DNA of 6,057 nt from an uncultured Terriglobales bacterium (GCA_955652845.1 CATPBY010000384.1:1-6057), one strand, 5' to 3'. Positions 1-5,453 are shown, counted from the first letter of the stretch. Translations and numbers: made by a program. The notes: generated from the sequence alone by a model not told the origin.

Positions 1-796
1 AAAACTCGTCAGGAGTATAGAAGCGGGCGATAGGCAAGTGGTCGCGAGACGGCCGCAGGTACTGTCCGATCGTCAGGATGTCTACCGCCCGGGACCCGAG
101 GTCTCGGAAAACCTCAACCATTTCCGACATCGTTTCGCCGAGGCCTACCATGACTCCAGACTTGGTCACCATTCCGGGCGAGAATATCTTGGCATTCTTC
201 AAGAGCAGCAGGGTGCGTTCATACCGCGCGCCGGAACGCACCACACGATACAATCGCGGAACCGTTTCAGTATTGTGGTTCAGTACATCCGGCCTGGCTT
301 GAAGGACAATCTTCAGGGCATCGTCAAGACCCTGGAAGTCGGGAATCAGAACCTCGATGCGGCAGCCTGGCGTCAGTTTTCTAATCTCGGATATGGTTTC
401 AGCGAAAATGCGCGCCCCGCCCAGATTGTCGTCATCGCGATTCACGCTGGTGACAACTGCGTGTTTGAGACCAAGTGTGGCGACAGCCTCGCCTACGCGG
501 CGCGGTTCATCCCGATCAATCGATCCAGGCTTGCCCTTTGGCACCGCGCAAAAACCGCAGCGCCGGGTGCAGATGTCTCCCAACAGCATGAAAGTAGCGG
601 TGCGATGGTTCCAGCATTCTCCAATGTTGGGACACTGGGCCGATTCGCAGACCGTATGCAGTCCTAGCCCCCGCGCCAGTTTTTTCAGATTGTGGAAGTT
701 CTCGCCGGCTGGAGCTTTCGCCCTCAACCAATCCGGCTTCGGTTGCCGGAGCGGGGGCCCAACTGCAATCTGCACAAGTTGAGGGGCGCCAGCCAT
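1..796 (-). CDS. lipA: Lipoyl synthase LipA, 3' end beyond the left edge
   Basis: Radical-SAM enzyme that inserts two sulfur atoms at C6 and C8 of a protein-bound octanoyl chain to make the lipoyl cofactor of 2-oxoacid dehydrogenases and glycine cleavage H protein; cytoplasmic. About 265 residues are present of a usual 290-320. The auxiliary 4Fe-4S motif CX4CX5C is C50-C55-C61 (CESAQCPNIGEC), and the radical-SAM CX3CX2C is C76-C80-C83 (CTRRCGFC). Further family signatures are PDWLR near residue 21, GDICTRRC, VTSVNRDD, and GQYLRPS followed by HLPIARFYTPDEF just before the edge. The C-terminal serine ligand of the auxiliary cluster lies outside the window. The ATG at 796-794 is the only plausible start, because an in-frame TAG lies four codons upstream. 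No Shine-Dalgarno precedes it; a TAGAAT hexamer ends 12 nt upstream instead. The PilZ gene lies 159 bp upstream on the same strand. Confidence 0.97.
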   Translation of the reverse strand, partial: MAGAPQLVQIAVGPPLRQPKPDWLRAKAPAGENFHNLKKLARGLGLHTVCESAQCPNIGECWNHRTATFMLLGDICTRRCGFCAVPKGKPGSIDRDEPRRVGEAVATLGLKHAVVTSVNRDDDNLGGARIFAETISEIRKLTPGCRIEVLIPDFQGLDDALKIVLQARPDVLNHNTETVPRLYRVVRSGARYERTLLLLKNAKIFSPGMVTKSGVMVGLGETMSEMVEVFRDLGSRAVDILTIGQYLRPSRDHLPIARFYTPDEF

Positions 797-808
797 ATTC
801 GTAGCCTA

Positions 809-838
809 ATTCTACCTGCTGCGGCGGTTGGACGTCAT
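809..838 (-). promoter_or_regulatory. Possible lipA promoter
   Basis: Read on the minus strand, ATGACG (838-833) and TAGAAT (814-809) are separated by 18 bp and resemble sigma-70 -35 and -10 boxes (4/6 and 5/6 matches). Transcription would begin near 802, leaving a leader of only about 6 nt before the lipA ATG. This fits the absence of a Shine-Dalgarno sequence. The call is pattern-based only. Confidence 0.4.
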
Positions 839-955
839 TCCGGAGGGAGGTCGAAGAAATTGTGGCGACGCGGAGTTGGGGCGGGTGCCACCGACGCAAT
901 GAGAACTACCACCCGATTCTGCTAAGGGATCGCCGGGACTTCAGGCGGGGACGTT

Positions 956-1669
956 TCAGTTCTCCAGGTAAGCGTCTATCCACTCCTTGATGCGGACGCG
1001 GCGCTCATCATGGACGTCATAGCGAACCCCAAAGCTTTTGCTATTGGGCTTGCGCCAAGTCACGGTGCCCCGGACCCAGATGCGAGGCAATGTCAGCAGC
1101 GCGAATGAAATTTCCACGTTCGTACCTATGGAAATATCCTCCCCGCTTTTCATCGACATGCCACCGGAGCTGATCTCCTGGCTGGTCGCGGTGAAGCGGC
1201 GATTGTCCGCGGTCACCAGAGAAATTTCCGTGATGACCGGGATACGCACGTAACGGCGAAACTCGTGCAACACCAGCATCTGCGTTGCCCTGACCAGTTT
1301 CAGCGCCGCAGGCCGCTCCAGGGGTTCGTTAAATACGGCGTTAATACCGTACTTGGAATAGCGCATTGCCTCCTGCGCGCTGGCGCCGATGCCATAAATC
1401 ACGATGCGGCTGTTTGATGGCGAGGTGCGCGCGGACTCCATAGCCGCTTCGGCTTCGGGACCCAACTTCAATACACAGGCTTCAAACTTCTCTTTTTTCA
1501 GCCGTTCCGCGACGTTGCCCGTCAACATCACCACTTCGACTCCGAACTGGCGGAAGCAATCCGTCAGAATCAGCCGGGCCGGATCCTTGAGATCGACGAA
1601 CGCGACCCGGGCTGCTGCTTTCTTGCTGGGAGGGATAGGGGCAAGGGCGGTTCCAAAGGATTTGTCCAT
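956..1669 (-). CDS. PilZ-domain protein with degenerate receiver-like N-terminus
   Basis: A probable cyclic-di-GMP effector of 237 residues, cytoplasmic, with no signal peptide or membrane segment. Residues ~20-130 have the alternating hydrophobic strand/helix pattern of a response-regulator receiver. The expected phospho-Asp strand reads ACVLKL (64-69, Lys where Asp is usual), and the usual K-P near the end reads NEPL (114-117), so phosphorylation is unlikely. Residues ~135-235 form a PilZ domain: RxxxR is R138-R142 (RRYVR), and the (D/N)xSxxG motif appears as EISSGG (165-170), with Glu at the first position. I chose the ATG at 1669 because the receiver-like fold follows it directly and a CATAAT hexamer lies 10 nt upstream. 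An in-frame ATG at 1765 would add 32 residues of no recognisable character and also lacks a Shine-Dalgarno. The partner process (motility, exopolysaccharide, type IV pili) cannot be told from the neighbours. Domain call firm; start and receiver assignment less so. Confidence 0.88.
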   Translation of the reverse strand: MDKSFGTALAPIPPSKKAAARVAFVDLKDPARLILTDCFRQFGVEVVMLTGNVAERLKKEKFEACVLKLGPEAEAAMESARTSPSNSRIVIYGIGASAQEAMRYSKYGINAVFNEPLERPAALKLVRATQMLVLHEFRRYVRIPVITEISLVTADNRRFTATSQEISSGGMSMKSGEDISIGTNVEISFALLTLPRIWVRGTVTWRKPNSKSFGVRYDVHDERRVRIKEWIDAYLEN

Positions 1670-1679
1670 AGAATGGTGG

Positions 1680-1685
1680 ATTATG
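1680..1685 (-). promoter_or_regulatory. Possible -10 element for the PilZ gene
   Basis: CATAAT (5/6 match to TATAAT) on the minus strand ends 10 nt before the ATG at 1669. No good -35 is visible at 16-18 bp. If real, the transcript starts 0-5 nt before the start codon. It would then exclude the longer reading from 1765, because that start lies upstream of the element. Confidence 0.3.
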
Positions 1686-1872
1686 GCTCTGGAACCCCAT
1701 TCTGGGCTGCCTTTCGCGCCTTGGCAAACGGTTAAAAGGCCAATCCTGGGGTACCAAGGTGTCATTACCAGGAATGAACTGACGAGTGAAAAATGGCCCT
1801 TGTCGGCGCTAAAGTTTTTTCAGTAGAGAAGGCGATTCGCACCCAGCGGGTATTGACTCAAGTCCGCAGTGT

Positions 1873-1885
1873 CACGCCCGGCGTG
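1873..1885. repeat. Short inverted repeat CACGC-CCG-GCGTG
   Basis: A perfect 5-bp GC-rich inverted repeat with a 3-nt loop, 70 bp downstream of the fabF stop. No T-run follows on either strand, so it is not a classical intrinsic terminator. It could still form a weak 3' stem for the fabF transcript. Confidence 0.3.
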
Positions 1886-1941
1886 CCCCCTCCTCGCGCC
1901 TTTTGCGAAGGGCGGGAAGTACGAGCGCTCAGATTTTCATT

Positions 1942-1963
1942 GTCTAATCTGCGTCTAATCTGC
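1942..1963. repeat. Tandem 11-bp duplication across the fabF stop codon
   Basis: GTCTAATCTGC occurs twice, perfectly and back to back (1942-1952 and 1953-1963). On the minus strand the gene-proximal copy supplies the last two FabF codons and the TAG stop. The downstream copy repeats them out of frame. It looks like a slippage duplication that left the protein intact. Confidence 0.85.
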
Positions 1964-3196
1964 CCAGCGCCGGAACAGCAGCGCTCCGTTAGTTCCTCCG
2001 AAGCCGAAGGAATTTGACATGGCGTATTCCACTTCCGCTTTTCTTGCTTGGTTTGGAACATAATCCAAGTCGCACTCGGGCTCTGGATTCTCCAGATTAA
2101 TCGTGGGAGGCAGCATCTGATCGCGCAGGGCTAACACCGTGATACCTGCTTCCAGGCCGCCGGCTCCTCCCAGCAGATGTCCGGTCATAGACTTGGTCGA
2201 GCTTACACCCAGCTTGTAGGCGTGATCGCCAAAAGCGCGCTTGATGGCGATAGTTTCCAGCTTGTCCCCAATGTCGGTCGAAGTACCGTGGGCGTTGATG
2301 TAGTTCACCTGCTGCGGCTGAATCCTGGCATCATTCAGCGTGTTAAGCATGACGCGGTAGGCGCCATCGCCGTTCTCAGCCGGTTGCGTAATATGGAAAG
2401 CATCTCCGCTCATGCCGTAGCCGACGATTTCGGCCAAAATCCGGGCTCCGCGCCGGCGCGCAAATTCCAGTTCTTCAAGAATCAGGATGCCGGCGCCTTC
2501 GCCGATGACGAACCCGTCGCGTGCCATATCCCACGGCCTGCTCGCCTTTTCGGGAGCATCGTTGCGGGTGGAGAGCGCCCGCATGGCAGCGAATCCTCCC
2601 ACCCCCATGGGAGTGATGGCGGCTTCGGTGCCGCCCGCAATCATCACGTCCGCATCGCAACGCGCGATGATCTTGCAGGCATCGCCCACCGAGTGCGCGC
2701 TGGAAGTGCAGGCGGTGCAGGTAGCTTCGTTCGGCCCTTTGGCGTTGTAGCGGATACTGACATGCCCGGCGGCCAGATTAACGATGGAAGCAGGAATAAA
2801 AAACGGAGAAATCTTGCGCGGTCCACCACTCAGCAGATTGATGTGCTCACGCTCGATGACATCGAATCCGCCGATCCCGGACCCGATATGCACCCCGGTG
2901 CGGGGGGCCATCTCCGGTGTGACTTCCAGGCCGGAGGCTTTAATGGCTTCATCCGCGGCTGCCATCGCCAGATGGATGAAGCGGCCCATTTTCTTCAGCT
3001 CTTTTTTCTCGATGAATTTTAGAGGGTCGAAATTCTTGACTTCGGCCGCGATGCGGCAGGCGAACTGGGAGGCGTCAAACTGGGTGATGGTGGCGACCCC
3101 GCTTTTGCCGGCGAGCAGATTGCGCCACACTTCCTCGGTGCTGTTGCCTACACCACAGATCAGGCCAATGCCAGTGACTACGACCCTACGTCCCAA
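1955..3196 (-). CDS. fabF: 3-oxoacyl-[acyl-carrier-protein] synthase II (FabF)
   Basis: Condensing enzyme of type II fatty-acid synthesis: joins malonyl-ACP to acyl-ACP with loss of CO2, in the cytoplasm. At 413 residues it is full length and aligns end to end with FabF. The thiolase-fold active site is complete: nucleophile C163 in TACTSSAH, H303 in NAHGTST, K335 and H340 in KSMTGH, and the C-terminal gating loop SFGFGGTNG (396-404). The start is TTG (3196-3194), directly after the acp1 TAG. It encodes MGRRVVVTGIG, exactly where FabF proteins begin; the first internal ATG is residue 70, far too late. AGGCGG within the end of acp1 (3209-3204) gives a Shine-Dalgarno 7 nt before the TTG. Third gene of acp2-acp1-fabF and presumably translationally coupled to acp1. 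At 307 Asp replaces the Pro often seen in HGTSTP, outside the catalytic residues. No intrinsic terminator is visible downstream. Confidence 0.98.
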   Translation of the reverse strand: MGRRVVVTGIGLICGVGNSTEEVWRNLLAGKSGVATITQFDASQFACRIAAEVKNFDPLKFIEKKELKKMGRFIHLAMAAADEAIKASGLEVTPEMAPRTGVHIGSGIGGFDVIEREHINLLSGGPRKISPFFIPASIVNLAAGHVSIRYNAKGPNEATCTACTSSAHSVGDACKIIARCDADVMIAGGTEAAITPMGVGGFAAMRALSTRNDAPEKASRPWDMARDGFVIGEGAGILILEELEFARRRGARILAEIVGYGMSGDAFHITQPAENGDGAYRVMLNTLNDARIQPQQVNYINAHGTSTDIGDKLETIAIKRAFGDHAYKLGVSSTKSMTGHLLGGAGGLEAGITVLALRDQMLPPTINLENPEPECDLDYVPNQARKAEVEYAMSNSFGFGGTNGALLFRRWAD

Positions 3197-3442
3197 CTAC
3201 TTTCCGCCTTTCGCGTGCTTCCCGATGTAATCGACTGCGTCCTTCACGGTGCGGATTTTCTCGGCGTCTTCATCGGGAATTTCGATTTCGAAAGCCTCTT
3301 CGAAGGCCATCACCAGTTCCACGGTGTCGAGCGAGTCCGCGCCCAGGTCGTCCACGAAGGAAGCACTGGGCGTAACCTCGCCCTCGTCCACTCCCAGTTG
3401 TTCTACGATGATCTGCTTTACTTTGTCGTCAACGGCTGCCAT
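3197..3442 (-). CDS. acpP: Acyl carrier protein 1 (fabF-proximal copy)
   Basis: Small acidic carrier that holds growing acyl chains on a 4'-phosphopantetheine arm during fatty-acid synthesis; cytoplasmic, the partner of FabF encoded immediately downstream. The 81 residues match the usual length. The attachment serine is S37 in LGADSLDTVELVM, followed by the helix III segment EIPDEDAEKI. The ATG at 3442 is preceded by GAGG 6 nt upstream (3452-3449). The TAG stop touches the fabF TTG with no spacer and in the same frame. Over 72 aligned residues (7-78) it is identical to ACP 2 at 64 positions. The two differ mainly at T40 (Q in ACP 2), F47 (L), and the C-terminal tail (GGK against VSKS). The position next to fabF suggests this is the main fatty-acid-synthesis ACP, but the sequence alone cannot assign separate roles to the pair. 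Confidence 0.97.
   Translation of the reverse strand: MAAVDDKVKQIIVEQLGVDEGEVTPSASFVDDLGADSLDTVELVMAFEEAFEIEIPDEDAEKIRTVKDAVDYIGKHAKGGK
3204..3209 (-). promoter_or_regulatory. Shine-Dalgarno that supports the fabF TTG start
   Basis: AGGCGG on the minus strand, 7 nt before the TTG, lies inside the last codons of acp1. It differs from AGGAGG at one base. Together with the family N-terminus it fixes the non-ATG start of fabF. Confidence 0.6.
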
Positions 3443-3532
3443 TGCTTTCCTCGCTCACTGGTGGATCGGCTTAGCTCACTCTGCGCCGGTCAGATCTGCA
3501 GGCCCTATGTTTGCTTTAACGCTGAAAATCCG

Positions 3533-3796
3533 CTATGACTTGCTCACCTTTGCGTGCTTGTCGATATAGTCGATGGCGTCCTGCACGGTACGGATTTTCT
3601 CCGCATCTTCGTCAGGAATCTCGACGTCAAAGGCCTCTTCCAGCGCCATCACCAGCTCAACCTGGTCGAGCGAATCAGCTCCCAAGTCATCAACGAAGGA
3701 AGCGCTGGGTGTCACTTCGCCCTCATCTACTCCCAACTGCTCGGAAATAATCTGCTTTACTTTTTCCACGCTGTCTTTTTTTTCATCGCGAGTCAT
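3533..3796 (-). CDS. acpP: Acyl carrier protein 2 (promoter-proximal copy)
   Basis: A second complete acyl carrier protein, 87 residues, with the phosphopantetheine serine at S42 in LGADSLDQVELVM and the same EIPDEDAEKI helix III segment. The start at 3796 is fixed by a strong GGAGGTG 8 nt upstream (3811-3805). The frame is open upstream to an ATG at 3910, but those extra residues run through the likely promoter and show no ACP character. The N-terminus is longer than that of ACP 1 and lysine-rich (MTRDEKKDSVEK). Its codons 5-7 contain a run of eight A. It is the first gene of acp2-acp1-fabF, 90 bp upstream of acp1. It could serve fatty-acid synthesis in parallel with ACP 1 or feed a dedicated pathway such as lipoate or lipid A acyl chains; nothing local decides this. 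It is certainly an ACP; the symbol is shared with its paralog. Confidence 0.96.
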   Translation of the reverse strand: MTRDEKKDSVEKVKQIISEQLGVDEGEVTPSASFVDDLGADSLDQVELVMALEEAFDVEIPDEDAEKIRTVQDAIDYIDKHAKVSKS

Positions 3797-3804
3797 GAGA
3801 ATTC

Positions 3805-3811
3805 CACCTCC
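3805..3811 (-). promoter_or_regulatory. Strong Shine-Dalgarno of acp2
   Basis: GGAGGTG on the minus strand, seven bases matching the anti-Shine-Dalgarno tail, 8 nt before the ATG at 3796. It settles the start against the longer open frame that begins at 3910. Confidence 0.85.
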
Positions 3812-3844
3812 GGGTGCGTTCTGACACGTTGAAAGGGAACGAGT

Positions 3845-3874
3845 AGTGTAATGGCCCGGCCGAATTGCTGTAAA
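3845..3874 (-). promoter_or_regulatory. Possible proximal promoter of the acp2-acp1-fabF unit
   Basis: On the minus strand TTTACA (3874-3869, 5/6 match to TTGACA) and TACACT (3850-3845, 4/6 match to TATAAT) are 18 bp apart. Transcription would start near 3838, leaving a leader of about 40 nt that contains the strong Shine-Dalgarno. Confidence 0.4.
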
Positions 3875-3914
3875 GGAGAGTTCCGCCGGACAGGCCGCAG
3901 GATCGTCCAAGGGA

Positions 3915-3943
3915 ATCCTAACTGCTGGCCGTTACCGGGTCAA
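3915..3943 (-). promoter_or_regulatory. Possible distal promoter of the acp2-acp1-fabF unit
   Basis: On the minus strand TTGACC (3943-3938, 5/6 match) and TAGGAT (3920-3915, 4/6 match) have the ideal 17-bp spacing. The start would be near 3908, giving a leader of roughly 110 nt. It lies between acp2 and the divergent dtd gene. Confidence 0.4.
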
Positions 3944-3990
3944 CGTCTGCAATAACAACCTGAAACTCCAGTGCCTGCTTGAAAGTTTGG

Positions 3991-3995
3991 GGAGG
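3991..3995 (+). promoter_or_regulatory. Shine-Dalgarno-like GGAGG upstream of dtd
   Basis: GGAGG is a good match to the anti-Shine-Dalgarno but ends 18 nt before the dtd ATG at 4014, which is farther than usual. No in-frame ATG, GTG or TTG lies between. The only other start, TTG at 3987, is upstream of the GGAGG. Confidence 0.4.
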
Positions 3996-4013
3996 AAACA
4001 GCAGACTGCCTTC

Positions 4014-4463
4014 ATGAGGGCAGTGGTGCAACGGGTGAATGATGCGCGGGTCACGGTTAACGGCGAGTTAACAGGGAAGATTGGATGCGGTCTGCTCGTG
4101 TTCCTCGCGGTTACACACAGCGACAGCGAAGAAAATGCTGACTATCTGGCAGAGAAGATTGTGGGGCTCCGGATCTTCGACGATGAGAATGGGAAGATGA
4201 ACCTGTCGGCGGCTGACGTCGGAGGAGCGATCCTGGTCGTCTCGCAGTTCACACTCTTTGGGGATGTCCGGAGAGGTAAACGTCCTTCGTTCGATGCCGC
4301 TGCGCCGCCCGACCAAGCACGCGCACTATACGAATATTTTGTGAGGCGGGTGCGCGCCATGGGCCTGCGCTGCGAAACTGGACGTTTTCAGGAGATGATG
4401 CAAGTCGAGCTGGTGAACGATGGGCCGGTGACCATTCTGATCGATACAGCGAAGACATTTTAG
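4014..4463 (+). CDS. dtd: D-aminoacyl-tRNA deacylase (Dtd)
   Basis: Cytoplasmic translation quality-control enzyme that hydrolyses D-amino acids mis-charged on tRNA, and Gly-tRNA(Ala). The 149 residues compare with about 145 in E. coli, and the family MRAVVQRV start sits at the chosen ATG. Both active-site signatures are intact: SQFTL (77-81), and the cross-subunit Gly-cisPro motif NDGPVT (135-140). Also typical are GKMNL (60-64) and RRGKRPSF (86-93). A TTG start at 3987 would add nine residues not found in the family. It is divergent from acp2 (217 bp between start codons) and converges on folP, with 83 bp between their stop codons. I see no convincing promoter of its own in 3900-4000. Monocistronic as far as the window shows. 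Confidence 0.98.
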   Translation: MRAVVQRVNDARVTVNGELTGKIGCGLLVFLAVTHSDSEENADYLAEKIVGLRIFDDENGKMNLSAADVGGAILVVSQFTLFGDVRRGKRPSFDAAAPPDQARALYEYFVRRVRAMGLRCETGRFQEMMQVELVNDGPVTILIDTAKTF

Positions 4464-4492
4464 TAAGGTCACGAAGCGCTAGACGAATCTTC

Positions 4493-4536
4493 ACCGCAAC
4501 GTACGCAAGGAGTAAATCGCAAACCACGCAAAGGAG
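4493..4536. repeat. CGCAA-rich degenerate intergenic repeat
   Basis: Between the convergent dtd and folP stops, CGCAA occurs four times (4495, 4504, 4518, 4527) at spacings of 9, 14 and 9 bases. Two units extend to ACGCAAGGAG (4503-4512) and ACGCAAAGGAG (4526-4536). The pattern resembles the degenerate CGCAAAG-type intergenic repeats seen in several environmental phyla. The family link is recalled, not searched. No intrinsic terminator is evident for either gene. Confidence 0.5.
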
Positions 4537-4546
4537 AGCCAATACT

Positions 4547-5434
4547 CTAGCTGACCACCAGATCCGCAATCCGCACCGCATCGGCACAGGCCCGCACATC
4601 GTGGGTGCGAATGATGTGGGCTCCTTTCAGGATGGCGGCGGTTTCGGCCGCCAGGGTGCCGTAGAGGCGATCTGTAAGATCTGCGTCTTTTCCTTGGCGC
4701 GCGAGTGCGCGACCAATAAATGACTTCCGGGACACGCCGACCAGCAAGGGATAGCGCAGCTGATGGAATTCTTCGAAGCGCTTCAATAAGGGATAGTTCT
4801 CCTCGTGACTCTTGCCAAATCCAAACCCGGGATCCAATACGATGCGCTCGCGTTTTATTCTGGCGATGGTAGCGGCATCAGCCCATTCCCGAAGCTCGCG
4901 TTTCACCAGGGTAACGATGTCTCCGGTCGGCGCCAGGTTCCGCCATTCTTCCGGACGGCCGCGCGTATGCATCAGCACCGCGCCGCAACCCAGTTCTGCC
5001 AGGGTTTGGGCCATTCTGGAGTCCCAGCGAAAGCCGCTTACGTCGTTTACTATCTCGGCTCCAGCCTCGATGGCTGCGCGGGCCACGGCGGATTTGTAAG
5101 TGTCGACTGAAACGAGGGCGTCGCCTCGTTTTTGCTTCAGTGACGCAATCACCGGAATCACCCGTTCCAATTCTTGCTGCTCGGTCACTGCAGGCTTAGC
5201 TTCGCTGCCGGTAAGCACGCTGGCTCCCGGCCGGGTCGATTCGCCGCCTATATCAATGATGTCAGCGCCGTCGCGCAGCAGGTTGAGGGCATATTCGACG
5301 GCGCGATCGCGATCGAAGTGCGCCCCGCCGTCGGAAAAAGAGTCGGGAGTCACGTTAACTACGCCCATGATTAGGGTGCGTTTTCCTAACTGCATAATGC
5401 GCGAACGCAAATGCCACTCAAACACTGGGCGCAT
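4547..5434 (-). CDS. folP: Dihydropteroate synthase (FolP)
   Basis: Condenses p-aminobenzoate with 7,8-dihydropterin pyrophosphate to dihydropteroate in folate biosynthesis, and is the sulfonamide target; cytoplasmic TIM barrel. 295 residues, full length. Signatures in order: MGVVNVTPDSFSDGG (23-37), DIGGESTRPG (61-70), VSVDTYK (108-114), NDVSG (130-134), LDPGFGFGKSHEEN (200-213), VGVSRKSFIG (232-241), and RTHDV (276-280). I chose the ATG at 5434 because the preceding FEWHLRSR segment looks like the extended N-terminal strand seen in related enzymes. M14 (5395) would also leave a working barrel and also lacks a Shine-Dalgarno. A TAGAAT hexamer ends exactly 7 nt before the ATG at 5434, suggesting a leaderless message. 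Divergent from the dacB-like gene (75 bp apart) and convergent with dtd. Confidence 0.97.
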   Translation of the reverse strand: MRPVFEWHLRSRIMQLGKRTLIMGVVNVTPDSFSDGGAHFDRDRAVEYALNLLRDGADIIDIGGESTRPGASVLTGSEAKPAVTEQQELERVIPVIASLKQKRGDALVSVDTYKSAVARAAIEAGAEIVNDVSGFRWDSRMAQTLAELGCGAVLMHTRGRPEEWRNLAPTGDIVTLVKRELREWADAATIARIKRERIVLDPGFGFGKSHEENYPLLKRFEEFHQLRYPLLVGVSRKSFIGRALARQGKDADLTDRLYGTLAAETAAILKGAHIIRTHDVRACADAVRIADLVVS

Positions 5435-5438
5435 GCGG

Positions 5439-5453
5439 CTGATTCTAAATCAG
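5439..5453. promoter_or_regulatory. Perfect palindrome over the folP -10 region
   Basis: CTGATT-CTA-AATCAG is a perfect 6-bp inverted repeat with a 3-bp centre. It starts 4 bp before the folP ATG and overlaps the proposed folP -10 hexamer. It is a candidate operator, or a coincidence of an AT-rich promoter core. Confidence 0.4.

Noticed and set aside
38..667. Long plus-strand open frame opposite lipA (209 residues)
   Set aside because: It lies antisense to the LipA core with both cysteine motifs. It has no Shine-Dalgarno and no family resemblance.
797..955. Small gene or RNA between the PilZ gene and lipA
   Set aside because: No supported frame with a start signal and no recognisable RNA fold. 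The only pattern is the possible lipA promoter.
1873..1936. Intrinsic terminator after fabF
   Set aside because: The inverted repeat at 1873-1885 and a weak imperfect stem near 1900-1918 have no following T-run on the minus strand.
1930..1951. Inverted repeat CAGATT...AATCTG downstream of fabF
   Set aside because: Six-bp AT-rich arms with a 10-nt loop, and one arm is part of the 11-bp tandem repeat. Too weak to call as a terminator or operator.
2177..3022. Long plus-strand open frame opposite fabF (281 residues)
   Set aside because: It is antisense to a fully conserved FabF with intact catalytic residues. Its translation has low-complexity His/Gly/Arg-rich character and no recognisable domain.
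3443..3532. Separate promoter or terminator between acp2 and acp1
   Set aside because: No -35/-10 pair with acceptable spacing and no stem with a T-run. Co-transcription is the simpler reading.
3797..3910. N-terminal extension of ACP 2 starting at the ATG at 3910
   Set aside because: The extra residues cover the Shine-Dalgarno and candidate promoter of acp2 and match no ACP. The internal ATG at 3796 has a near-perfect Shine-Dalgarno.
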